Of a stretch of DNA of 64,000 nucleotides, positions 1 to 12,900 are shown piece after piece. Under the pieces are notes generated by a model, which ran no database searches, was not told the DNA's origin, and saw only the letters and a program-made list of their open reading frames with translations. This DNA comes from Colius striatus (taxonomy: Eukaryota; Chordata; Aves; Coliiformes; Coliidae), in contig NC_084781.1 in the NCBI RefSeq assembly GCF_028858725.1, positions 4,472,513-4,536,512 on the forward strand. The letters are read 5' to 3'. The position numbers were made by a program, and so were the translations under genes. The first letter of the stretch is position 1; the number at the start of each line of letters is the position of its first letter.

Positions 1-589
1 CAAACCAGTGGAGTTAAGTGGATGCACTAAGTACCTGAGCTCTGAATCAAGCGGGATACTGCTTTAGATCTTTTCAGTGACCTCGAGTGCAATAAAAGGT
101 TGAGACAGCACCCAGCTGCAAAGAAAACCCACTTCAGCAAGCTCGAGCCACAGTCGGATAGCTAGGCCAAAGGGTGCTCTGAGGGAGCTGAAATCCCCAT
201 GATATTGGAAAAGAAAAAAGCAGGTTGAATTCTGCACCGAGCTGTCCTCTCCCTCACAGACCCTGTCGTTCCTTAGCTTGAACAACTGACCATTCGTGCC
301 GAATCACGAGTATACCGGAGCGTCCACGAAAACATCAAGGTATTGCACACACTGAAACACAGGCACTGAAGTCAGCTGTCACCTCAAGGTCAGCTGCAGT
401 GGGTGGCAGCCGTGCTTCTCGCCTCGGGGCACTTCCTCCGTTGGGCTCAGGAATTACCTGCTACAGAAACTCAACCCAACCTCATACCCACTGACCAAAT
501 GAAAAAACCCTTCAAAAAACTCCTTAATGCGTGTGTGGGGGTGTGGGGTGTGGGGGTGCACGGCTGTGCACTCACAAGGTCAAGAGAGG
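1..589 (-). other. TBCEL: TBCEL 3' UTR (partial, runs off the window)
   Basis: This is the sequence downstream of the TBCEL stop codon. I see no AATAAA-type signal on the minus strand here, so the polyadenylation site probably lies outside the window. A GT-rich tract at about 529-562 would read as a CA/C-rich tract in the mRNA. Confidence 0.7.
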
Positions 590-908
590 CTATTTCATTC
601 GGGGCTCCACGTAAATTTTATCTCCATCCCGAATGCCGTAGGAATGCAGCGCCCGTGAGCTGTATTTCATCTCCTCAGGACCAAAAGGAGCTTCCTGGTC
701 CAAGTAGAAGAGCAGCATGTTGCTTGTTGACAACTGCACGACAGTTTTCAAGTGTTTCTTCAACTCTGCCACAGTCTGATCGAGGCGGATGGACATCTCT
801 TCCACCTTATCCTGGAAGTGAACCTCCACCTTGGCGCTGCTCTGTGGCCGCAGATCCACGACTGCCAAGGGCTCCAGCTTCCCGTACTTTGTGACCAGCT
901 CGTGATAC
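590..908 (-). CDS. TBCEL: TBCEL coding exon 7, ubiquitin-like domain and stop
   Basis: Begins after the acceptor at 910-909 (G then [13 protein letters not shown]) and ends at a TAG at 592-590. Encodes residues 319-424. The C-terminal part ([15 protein letters not shown] through [15 protein letters not shown]) has the beta-grasp pattern of a ubiquitin-like fold. Confidence 0.97.
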
Positions 909-3900
909 CTGAAAAATCAGAGGCCAGAGTTACAGCACAGCTGCTCATATGGCCAACACGTCTCCCAAGTCAGCTCCTGTTTCACATTATGATACTGCCC
1001 CGCTTCAGCCTTGGATACAACCCAAGGACACCATGAGGTTGCAAAATACAAACAAACATCTGCAGGGAGAGCACAGTGGCCAAACAACAAAGAGGTATGA
1101 GCAGGTTCCAAGGCACAACTCATCTAAAGTCCAGAACTCTTTGATGTGAGCTAAAACCACAAACCCAGAGAGCTATGAGCTGTCCTTTATCCTTCACATC
1201 AGCGACGAGATGGCATAGGGCTCTTCTCAAGTGTAGAACCATAGAATGGTGGGGGTCGGAAGGGCCCTGCAGAGCTCCTCCAGCCCAAGCCCCTGCTAAA
1301 GCAGGTTTCCCTCGATCAGGGGGCACAGGAATGCGTCCAGGTGGGTTTGGAAACCTCCTGAGAAGGAGCCTCCACACTCTCCCTGGGCAGTCTGTCCCAC
1401 ACAGATCACCACATCAAGGTGAGGTGCTGCATGGTTCGGAAGCTGACAACAAACAGGGAGCTTCCTGCCAACTCTTTTATACCTACTCTGAAACAACACT
1501 GGAATTTTACCAGCAGAGCCACACACTCCACTGTCCGTTTTTCCTTGGAGCCAAGGCCTCTGCCCGGCCTTCAGGAAGTCCATCCCAGGGAGTCATCTCC
1601 TGCAACAAGAAGCCCATCTCACCCTCCTTCAGCAGAGATTGTTCTGATGGGGCAAAGGCTGCATCTCCCCTGCCTGGCTGGGAAAGAGGTGAAACAGCAG
1701 CACAAAACACAATGTGCCTGAAATGACAAAGGCTGAGAGCTGCTGAGAAGAGGTAACATTTCAGAGGCCCTCCACTGTGCATGGACAGAAAGCGCTTTTT
1801 GTTCCCATTCTGAGCCCAAGCTGAATGTGATCGGTGCTGTGTCACGGCCCCTGTCGAGTGATGATGGGACCTGGCAGGCTGGGTGACCCCAGGGAGTCCT
1901 GCTGAAGGCAGGAATGTTTCTGGAGAACAGCAGATCCTCTGTCTGCTGGGAAATGAGGTAAGGGCCACAACGCACTAGGATTTCCCCAGTCTCACGGACA
2001 AAATGAGCCTTCAGCGGGGCAGAGTGTCCAAAGGCAGGCTGGTGCCCTGCTCTCACAGTCACTTGGGTGATAGGATCAGGCCTGTTTATTTGAAAAAGCC
2101 ATTAGTGCTGAGAGGAGACAACAGACTCCCCATATTTTACCCACTGGGCCACTGTCTGCATTAAGAACGAGCGGCAGCCAACGTGTCGCGGATGGGGAGG
2201 ATTTCTTTGTGGCACAGTTTCTGCAGCAGACCAGCAATAATTTGTCTTGTGCTGACCAGAGGTAGTGCCACAACTCATGCTCTAAGGGATACTGCAGTGA
2301 ACAAGGCTGATGGTGGGAAGAGTATAAAGAGGGGGACAAATTTCGAGCAATTTGAGAGAGAGAAGTACCATGACTGGACTAAGACGATGCAAATCCGTGC
2401 TGTAAACATGCAGAGGGTCAGGCAACGTTGTCTTAAATGTTCTTATATTGAAGAAAGGTAGACCAAGTTTCACAGCCTGCTCCTTGCAAAGCTAGCTGCA
2501 GCCTGCAAAGTCAGTCAGGAGTCTGAACGACTGGCTTCCCTCAAATCAATAAGGATGAAGGCACGCTGCTCAGATGGTTCTTTTTGTACCCTGATAATAG
2601 GCACCCTGGAGACCTTTATAAACACCCCTTGCAGCCTGGAAGATGCTGTCTGCCAGAGCAGAGGATGCTGATGAACTGAGCCTGGCTAGATAGATAAACA
2701 GCAGACCAGACAAGTAGAGAGCTCATTAAAAGCCCACAGCCACGAAGACGTCACTCCAGAAGACAGTCGATACTGGATGGCACGCTCGGTGCTTTCTGAC
2801 CCACAACATCCACAGGCACAAATTATTCTTTCCACTTCCCTCCCTTTTGGATCCCTTGGAGCTGCAGGCTGTGAAGACAGGCAATGTGAGCAGGGGTCTT
2901 TGCTGTGAGGGGGCGTGCTGCAGGCTACACCTCAGCAGTCTCGAGGGGGGCTGCTTACACTCCTGTAAGTTTTCTGTGCCCGAGTTTGTCTTCTGTCTCT
3001 GCTTGAGGCAGCACTGCAATGCAGATGCTGTCCCCCCAGTCACAACGTGCCTGTGTCCTGATTAGATTCCAGTTACAAACCACCTTTGGAGACCGTGCCA
3101 GATTTGGGAGCAAAGAAGAGGCAGCTTTAGCAACACACACACACACAAAATCCCTCTGCAAACAGTGCTGGGTTTCCCTTCCTGCAAAGGGCTCTGCGGA
3201 CAGGTCCAGGGACTGAAATCCATCCTCAGCACTGGGAACACACTCAGTCATCTGCAGCCGTGTTAGAAAATAGTCTGTACTGGCACACATCTCCTCCAGA
3301 ACAGAATAACCCTCTTCAGCAGCTGCACAAGTGGCTTGGAAACGCTGCACAGATGAAGGGTCCCAGACAAAGTGTCCATTGACCACGACAAGGGCAGTAA
3401 CGGCGTTTAAAGGTTATGAAATCAGAGTGGGAGGTAATTCTCCTGGATCTTACCAAAATAGCATGAAGCCAGCACATTGGTCAAGATCAGCCCAGCTTTT
3501 TTTTGGATGGGTGAGATATGAGTAATTTCTTACATGAGCCCCCACCTGGAAACCAACCCCAGTTGTGAGTGGTGCTGTGTAACTACGTGGGTGCACACAG
3601 CCTGTTCCTAACATCCACATCCTAACAGTAGCATCATGTGTGTCCAAAGCTATACCCAACTCTGTCCTCAACAACATCCTGTCTCTCTCCCCTCATTCTC
3701 CACCTCTGCTGCTATTCCTTCCAATATTTCATTCATGGTTTTTAATGCTTCCAGGGCTTACAAGCCAGGACTTGTCCTCAGAACGTGGCACAAGAGGGAT
3801 CACCAGCTGTTTTGTCTCCCTTTGTCTTCAAACTGATCCTGTTATGCCTTTAACACATACTTTAATTGCTGGACCTGTTAGCAGTTATACAGAACACCAT

Positions 3901-6900
3901 GGCCTCAGTCCTCAGTCCAGCCTTCCCATGCCCTTACTGAATTGGCAGGTCACACACACTGTACTTCTAAAAACCAAGAGAATTAAGCTGGGGGAAACAT
4001 CGGCCAGATTCCATTCACACCTTTGTCACTCGTACCTGGCCACATCTTTGACCTTCTGTGCCTTAGTTTGTGCCCTACTTCTGCCTGTCCTCCTGGTCAC
4101 ACACATGCTCTTGTCTAATCCTCTTTCTGTGAAGAAAGGGGATACTGAAGCTTTGTTGTCGGAAAAGTGTGGGAGGGTTCTAGGGCAAAAGACACATAAG
4201 TGCAGTGTTCTGATGCTCCATGATCCTTGCTCAGCCCATTAAGAAGCAGTGAGTAGATGCTGGCACAGAGAAGATATCGACTGAACAGCATCTGTCAAAG
4301 TTCATTAGCTTACCAAGATTAACAGATCATTGAGCATATTTTTTTGGCAAAGAAAAGCCATCAGACGTACGATTTGCAGGCCTGAAAGTGAGGGGACAGT
4401 TTCCCATCACCAGTCACATTCCACACACCAGATGGTCAAGAGAATTAGATGTCCCAGTCTGGCACCAGAGAGCATGATCTGTACTGGCTTTTGGGGACTC
4501 CCAAACACAGGTGGACTATGAAGCCAGCCACTGGGGAGGCCAGGAAGCAATGAACATCATGCACTGAACAGTCACGTTGTGTTTAACGGCACTTGACACA
4601 GACACTTTAAGACCCAATCTGACTGAGAAGTGCTTCTACATGCCATCAGACATCACTGAGACACAACGACATGAACTAAAACAGATGGAGGCAGGCGAGA
4701 CAGGAGGAGGGCAGGAGATGTTTCTTTCATGGCCCAGCTAGCCTGGATTTCCCAAGTGACATCATCTGGCCAGTCTCCTTCCCTTTTGCCTCGCTGCCTT
4801 TCAGCCCCTGCTCTCCATTCCCTGACAAAGAGCTCAGACCTGAAGGGAACTTCCTCCTCCGGGAACTCCATGTAATATCGGATGAAGAACCGCTCCGAGT
4901 CCTCTCGCTCTCCATCGGCCACGATGCTTCCGTTGAGCTTGATGATGGATGGCAACCTTCAGGCAGACCCCAGGAAATGCAGTCAGCAAGGAGAGAAACC
5001 AAGGCAGGGTGAGCAATGAGACAGTCACCATCAAAAGCTACAGCTCACAACATTAACACCAGCAGAATCCTGCCAGGCAGCTTATGCCTCAGTCCCCTCC
5101 AGAGACAGCAAGTTCCACGCAGCTTCTCTGAGCATGCTCAGAACTAAGCACAGACACGTACAAGACCCAAAAAAACTGAAGCAAAGAAGACTTAACATTT
5201 CCATTTTCCTACACCACAAAAAGAAGGTGAAATCTGAGTGGTGAATTCCTACAAAATCCCATCTCCTAACAGCCTCTTCCTCCATTTACCCCTTCCCAGC
5301 CTTTCAGTGCCATGTAATGCTTTTGCTGGGCAGAAGAGAGAAGCAACACACCTGGCTATTAGCAGCTTCCTGCGTTCCTCAGTGGTGTAGGACTGCAGCA
5401 AAGGGATTCCAAGCAATTTCACTTCCTCAAGCTTGGGAAAAGAATTCAACTTGTCGATGTCTTCCCAGCAATGCAGACCTGCTCGGAGGAAAAGACTTGC
5501 TTAAAGAAACACATCACGTATCCAAGATAATCAGAGCCAAAGAACGTACATGGCAGGCCAGTGTCAGCTGCTGGCTCTTTGAGAAGTTGGCTTTTTGCTC
5601 ACAATGTGCTGCAAAACATCTCCTTCATTTTGCTTACAATGCAGAGTACTTTAAATTCCCTCTTGCTGTTTTTCAAGTCTAGAAGGATGATCTCCACAGC
5701 TGATTAGGGAGCTTAGTTTTCTTATGGAGCATTCAGTCCGTGGCCTCACTGCTGAAGGCTGCCTAGCATCATTTATCATGGCTGCATCTATAAAGCAATG
5801 CAGCCTTAAGTAGCATTAAAGCAATCAGGACTTTTATCATTTGAGGCATCACTAAAGAGACATCAAACAGCTTCAACTCACACATATGACCACCTTGGAT
5901 TGCATTTCTGCTCATGGCCCAACAGCAGAGCAACCCCAGAAGCCATCCAGCTTCATTCAGTGAAAAAGGCCTTGAACACAATCTCAGCCCTGCCAAGACC
6001 TGACATGTGGGATAACAGGGCAAGCAGAGGGTAAAACAAAAACACCGAAGGTGGAGCAACAGTACAGCCCTGATGATGTGGTGAGACCAACATCATATGG
6101 TGAGAAGAGCACTGCTCTTCTTTTCCCTCCCCTGCAGAAACGTTTACTGCAATGCTTTTGTGATGACTGTTCCAGAAGCTTACACACTGGCAACATGAGT
6201 TAGAACAGTGGCTTCTCCGAACAACAGTCAACAGCTTCACCCACACAGTACAGATAATGTGAAAAACCAGAAAAATTACCAGTTCAAACAAAAATCTGGG
6301 GTCTCATTTGAGCTAAGCCTGTCAGGAACTGCCAAGTTCACAACCACAACTCAGAGGAAGAGGCTGTTAGCAGAACAGAAACAAAACTCCTGTAAGGATA
6401 TGACTGTGGTATGGTGTGCAGGGTGGGCAGAGAGTTTCCCTTCTCCATAGCACTTGAAACACCTCTGCCAAGATCATCTACACCTTATGTCATCTTCCAG
6501 GCATCAGTATCAGCCACAAATTGAGTCAAGTTTGTGACAGGAGAACTGTTCCATTTGACCTCTGGGGTGCAATGTCACTGGTACCTCCTTGAATCGTGCT
6601 GCTCTGAAAGGGCCAAAAGCTCTTGTAGCTGGGAGAAAGCTCTGAGGGAGCTAAACCACCTCTGAGGGAGAAACTGCTGTCAGCCATGACATCTGTCTCA
6701 GCAGGAGAGTCTGCTCATCCCCTCAGGACCCTGGTGCACTATGACTTCACTAAAAAACATTATCTTCAGCTGGTCCCTTATCTCCAACTAAGCTAAAAGT
6801 CTGTAAGAAGAGGCACCAGTTTGGAGTCTTCACGTGACAAAACTTTGGACTGCAGCAGTTTTTCCTTATGGAAAAAAAAAAGCAAAAGCTTAACATGCTC

Positions 6901-9900
6901 CTTGAGATTTCTGTTTGACTTTCAGCTCCCAGAACATCAAATGCAATATAGAATCCAGAGTTCTTAATACCTGGCATCAAAACTGCAGAACTGCTTACCA
7001 CAGGAGCACTTGTTCCTCAGTGAGACAGTGCTTTCAAATCCAGCTTAACTGGCTTTTCTTCCTCTAGTTAGCTTTAAGCTTTTATTATAGGGATTCCTTG
7101 ACACTTACATTGCATGTTAATAAAGTACCTTCTACCTTGGCTAACACTTAACTATCACTTGCACAGCATATCAAGCTGTAAAGAACAATAGATCATGATG
7201 CATTAGGAATTCCTGCAGAAGAACTTCTGGCATATGTATCACCTCACCAACACATCACAGCTCTCATGAGCTGCCCTGCAGCTTCCTCTCTCCAAGTGCA
7301 GGGTGCACTTCCCAACATGCCAAATACTTCTTTTCTTTCTGGAGCCTTGGCAGAAAATTCTCTGGGGCTGAAGTGTCAAAGATGCCTCGAGCAAAACTCA
7401 TGGTGAGCTTCTATTGACTGAGTAGAGCTGACAGACAGCTTTTGCTGGTGAATGCTCAGCTCTTACACGCCACATACCCACACATACACACGTTCATTTT
7501 ACCCAAGATAAAACAGCAAATGAAAAGCAAATGGGAGTCTTTCAGCCCCTCCACTGACAGACAATTATTTATCATCCTTCTCCAGCCAGAAGCACCAGAG
7601 GCAGGGACAGGAAACAGAGGGAAACTACTCATGTAAAAAAACCTTTGCCAGCTCATTTTGAACAAGTACCAGCCCACAGTACTCAGACTCAGATAAGGAC
7701 TAAGTACCAAACGCAGCACGTAAAGCCCACTGAGTTGGGTAAGGTGATTTCTCGCCTGTTTGCCTCCTCTAGCACTACATTCCTCAGGTCAGTGCACTTC
7801 AGTACATCTGCCTGCATGGCCCTGCATTAGCACCATTAGGAAACTGGACTTCAATATGATAGGTCTGTTGGGACTCCATTTATCATCAGCATTTCGATTC
7901 TGCTGAGAAGCCAGGACAGACTGGGACAAAGGTCACTGGGCATTTTCATCTCTGCTACAGTAACAGCACTATCCTAAAGGTTTAGACTCTTGCTCAGCAC
8001 TTCTGCCTTCACCTGCCTCCTCCCCAGCTTTGCAGGAAGCAATGCTAACTGCAGGCTACTTACTGCTAACACAGGCCTGAGAAGCAACCACCCCAAGGCC
8101 AAAGTTTCAAAGAGCACAAAGCAAGTGTGTTTTTCACCTCCTCAAGAAGAGAGGCTCTGCTCAACCGCTGTCACTTATGCTGAGAACAAAGCTGCTTCCA
8201 GGCTCTCACCTGACTTGTGCAAATTGATGGACCGCAGGTTGGGGAAGAGCCTCGCGAGGGAATCTTCCGACTCTTCAATGGTCGTGAGGTTGTTGTTAGC
8301 CAGAATAAGTGTGTCCAGTGATGGAAACATAATCCCCAACTTTCGAATTTCAGTCCAGTCTTGAAGATTATTGTCAGTTATGTGAAGTAATTTGAGAGAC
8401 TGACAGCAAACTGGAGAACAAGACACTGTTTCATAGTCATTAAGGCACAGGAAGAGCTCCTCCAAGCTGCACAAGGAAGAAAGATCATATCATCATCTCA
8501 ACATATCTGGAGAAATGGCTCCCTTCTCGGGTCAAGGACATGCATGTGTGATTTTAACATGACTTTGTGTAATGGCTCTTGTGTGATTTGAAATCTTAGT
8601 GCTCAGAAGACCTTTCAGCACTCCAAATGGAGTGTTTTGACTATGTCTCTGATCCCATCTGTAAACTTCCACCACAGTCGAAAAACACCTCTAAGTGTTC
8701 CCCTTGCCTCCCAGTACTGTTTAACAGATTGCTCAGGGTGGTGTTCCACGTTCATGCCCAACAAGCCACCAACCCAGCTCCAATGGTGATTGGTACCTGC
8801 TCTGAATGCTCACCACTTAATTTCAAGAGGTGCTTTCATACAACGCAGATGACACTTTTTTCCTCCCACATCATTGGTTCTGCCAAAGATTCCCACTAAG
8901 AAAGAATAGGTCCCACTAAGTTTTCAGACAACTAAAGCAGCTTTCCTAATGCAAAGGAAGTGTACTTTGGCCATGGGGAATATGCTTCTGTCATCACCTC
9001 CACTTACAAAGCTGCATGAAGAGGAATTTGTTAACAAAACAAAGCCACCAAGGACAGTGGTGGAAGCAGAATGCTGTTGCCAAGGTGGACTGTGGCCAAG
9101 CCACAGAAATCAACACTTTTGCACAGAAAAGCATGATGAAATATTACTTGACAAGTGGCCAGGCCCTCAGACTTACATCCCATTCAAAAGCTATTAGTAC
9201 AGGTATGCTGTGCACCATTCATTCTGCAGTGACTCAGAGGAATGCATGTCACCTACTCCATCGTTGGGGTGATTATCCATCTCTGGTATTTAGATTTGTA
9301 TGAGAAGCTTTGCAGCACTGCATGAGTTCAGCTTTTGAGATAATGTAAAGCATCCACCTGGCCAGCTCCCAAAGAAAACAAAAAATCCCTTTTTCTCTAC
9401 TGATTGTGGTTCCAAGCTCACGTCCCTCTCCTCCCTCACCATGTGATTTGATAAGGCAGCCTTGCCCTGCGTGCAGTGAGCACCCCTTTCTGTGCCCAGC
9501 AACCCATGCTTACTCTGGTAACTCCTGCAGGATTGTGTGGACTGTTTCCCAGGAAGCTTTGCTGTTGTTGAGCACAAGTTTGCGAACACCAGCGAAAGAG
9601 CCAGCACACCTTCTCTCTAAAACGGACAGACTGAGAGGGTTGGAACTCAAGTTTAGAAACTCCAAGTGGGGAACGTTGGACACAATTTTACTGACCTAAG
9701 TGGGGAGGGAAAAAAACAAGAGAGAAAGAAAGAAATGTGCATCAGGAAGCAGTCGGACCTCAGGCAATTCTATCCTGTCTGCTGAAAGGGTGCCCTTTGG
9801 AATCACCAAAGAAATGATATGGGGCACAAAAATCAGGCTTCTGGATAACTACCTGTAATTCATATGCCAGCTACTCACTGATCACTTAATTGCTCATTCA

Positions 9901-12900
9901 CCTGAACAGTTCACTTAATTACACTCTCCAAGGAGTCTGATAAGAGAAAGCCAGTCTCTTGAGAGAGGTCATAAAATGCACCTCAACACCAAGCTCAAGC
10001 AGCAGCACGTGACAGCAGCCAGCATGCCCTACCCTTCCTCTGGCAGGGAGCTGATGGGCACGTCCCCTGAGCTCACAGTCAACACTGATCACTTCTCAGC
10101 TTTCCACTGCCCCCCAGTCACCACAGACCTCACCCTTTTGCCCAGTGTATCAGACAGAAGCCCGATGAGCACACATAATGAGTTTCTTATTTGATTCCAT
10201 TACTCTGAAAACATCATCTTTCTTACAATCAATGCAAATGTTCAGGTGAATGTGCCTGGGGCTACTTTCTGTGCATACAGATGTGCACCTGAGGGCAAAG
10301 CAGCAGAGAGGTAAGGAGGAAAGGTTAAGAAAGAGAAAGAATAGCCAGAGATGATGTCTGCACAGAGTGTAGGACACATAAGGGATTGTGTGATGGGGTA
10401 GGTGCTGACTTAGATACTGCCATCACAGGAAGATACAGGAACAGGTTATTTAGATGGACAGTCTTTAGTCATCTAATAATGATCAAACGAGCAGAAGAGC
10501 CAGGCAGCATCAGCTCCTGAAGAACACATCACTTCACTGTGATTTTCCTCTTTCACTGGGTAAGTGATTCAGTGGGAAGTGTGACAGCTTCTGGAGTACA
10601 CACCTCGAGGGACCCTTCTAGCATAATACTACTGGTTACATTTTCAGTGATCAGATAAATGAACACTCTGCATTTTCTCAACTTGCAGGTGATACTAAGG
10701 TGGGAAAGGCTGCCATCACACTGTGGTACAAGACTAGAGGCCAAAGCAAAGTTGTCTGAAACCCATAAGACAGAGGTTCAGTTCAAGGAAAAAAGACATT
10801 CATGCAGAAAATAACAGCAAGCTGCAGAACACTGCTCCATAAAGCAAAAGGGATGGGAGATGGGGCACACCATGACATACACAGGTCAGCAGCAAGGCTC
10901 AGTTGCTAGCAAAGGGTAATTGTCTCCCCTGGAGGCTGAATTCAAGTGATGCTGGAGGTAATTAGTCTGCCTCACTTCACACCTCATATTAGGTGATGTC
11001 ATGTTTTGGGAATAATGCCTTAGGAATGAAGTAAATAAAATGGAATGACATCAGAGCAATAAAAAACACTGGACTGAGAAAAAAACAGTCTACAACAAAT
11101 GAATGGAAGGACTGGATTTTTTTCCAGTACTATACTAAAATAGGAAAAGGAAACATAAAGCTCTTCTTGGTGGGTGTAAAAGGCTGTTGCATAAGGAACA
11201 ACAACGAATGCTTCTCCAGGCCTGCTGAGAGCAGGGCAGGGAGCAAAAGGCTTAAATTGCAGCATGGGAGACTTAAGTTACATAATTCAGACTTTGAGAT
11301 TATTAGCTAAGCACAAGAACAAGCCACCTAGAGATCTGGAATCCCCATCCCTGGCAGCTTCTAAACGTTGGGTAGATATTTATCTGTTGTGGATGGGCTA
11401 TGAAAACTTAATCCCATCTCAGAGAAAGGGGCCAAAGCACAATGTACTCATGCAAAAACCAGCAAACTGTGCTGTCCAGGGTATCTTAAACAGACTGATC
11501 AAATAGCAGGGTGTGAGGCATGCAGCTTATGAGAGAGAAGTGTATGTGCAGCCCTCCCGGCTGCTTACCACACATGAGGTCAGCCCTACTGAGAGTAAGG
11601 AGCAGAACAGGGAGCGGAGAGGTCGCTCAAGGCCAGAATAAAACAAGTCAGGAAGCACCATCCCAGTTTTTAGCAGACATGCCCTCAGTACATAAACTCC
11701 TTCCATGGCCCTAATCTCAACAAACAAGCTTCAGATCTCTCTCCCACCCGCTGAGCTAATATCTTGTAGGCTAACAAGGAAATAATGGCAACAGGGAAAC
11801 CTACTCCACTTCTGGCTTTGTGACCCCTGTGCCAGCACTGGGACGCTTCTGCAAACACTGCACTCTCCACCTGTTTGAAGACACGAGGGTTTGATGCAGC
11901 AGAAACGTGGCAATTTTTATCTTGCACATCCTGTTCTTTTCTGCATATTTCCAACAATAAACACTAACATAAAAGCAGAGCAGGAGCCAGCAAGGAACCC
12001 TTAATGGCACTTGAACAGATTGTGATTGTTTTACTGGTCCTACATTGCATTTATGTAGTATATTTCATCCAAGCACTTCAGAGGATTTTACTATAGCATT
12101 GAGCATTACTATTGAGGCCTCAGAAATATCCTTTGAGGTAAAGGTTATTAGTCCTGCTTTGCAGAAGGAAACAAAAGTGGAGAGACAATAAATAGCTTGC
12201 CCAGTATCACAGAATTGGTGGTAAAGTTGGGAATCAACTGCCACTATTCAGACCTCCTCAGTTCTTACTGTTTAAAACTGCACTGCTCATTACCCTCTTG
12301 ACATTAGACATGCTAGTTCTGGTGCTTTGCACAATAAAAGTAACTAAATAAATACATTTGTCACCTACAAGCCAAGATGATAAGTCACAAGGTAAATGGA
12401 GTGGTGCTCAAATGGATTAAATTCATCATGTTTATCACTCAGTAGTTGTTCAAGTAAAGAAGCATCAGCCTCAAAGATGAGAAAGCAGTGACAAAAAAAT
12501 GGAAATCTCTCTCTCATTTAAAGGAACTGAGTACTCTTATAACCTGCAATGCATTTGCAGTCATGGTAATAGCCGTGTAAGTTCTTCAGAAAGAGGCAAA
12601 CATAACCATTTTACCTCATGCCAGTCTTCCAGTTTATTGTCAGAAAGATCTAGCTCAGACACATGAGCACAGAAGGCAGCAATTTCATTCTCATCCCCTG
12701 CACAGGTTATGCCACAGCTGTTCAGTACCAGAACGCTCGGAAGGTTGAGACGATCTGAAATGGGGAAGAAGAAAAGTTGCCCTCTGGTCAGCATTGCATT
12801 GCTTACAGAAGGTAACAACAAGCAGAAGTAAACCTGACATTCAGTAAAAGAAAAGATCTATGAGCAATTTCACCAGTTACACTTTTAAGGATCTCAGGAC

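Larger units (their letters stand above)
9696..12614 (-). other. TBCEL: TBCEL intron between coding exons 2 and 3
   Basis: A 2.9-kb intron. It contains a possible degraded CR1 around 11090-11400 and an ancient MIR/L2-like relic at about 12030-12290. No exon is supported. Confidence 0.7.

Noticed and set aside
529-562. GT-rich tract in the TBCEL 3' UTR as a functional element
   Set aside because: Simple low-complexity sequence; no paired motif or structure supports a specific role.
10600-10800. Stretch 'cttgcaggtgatactaaggt' resembling a CR1 body phrase
   Set aside because: Only one short phrase fits, with no collinear match on either side.
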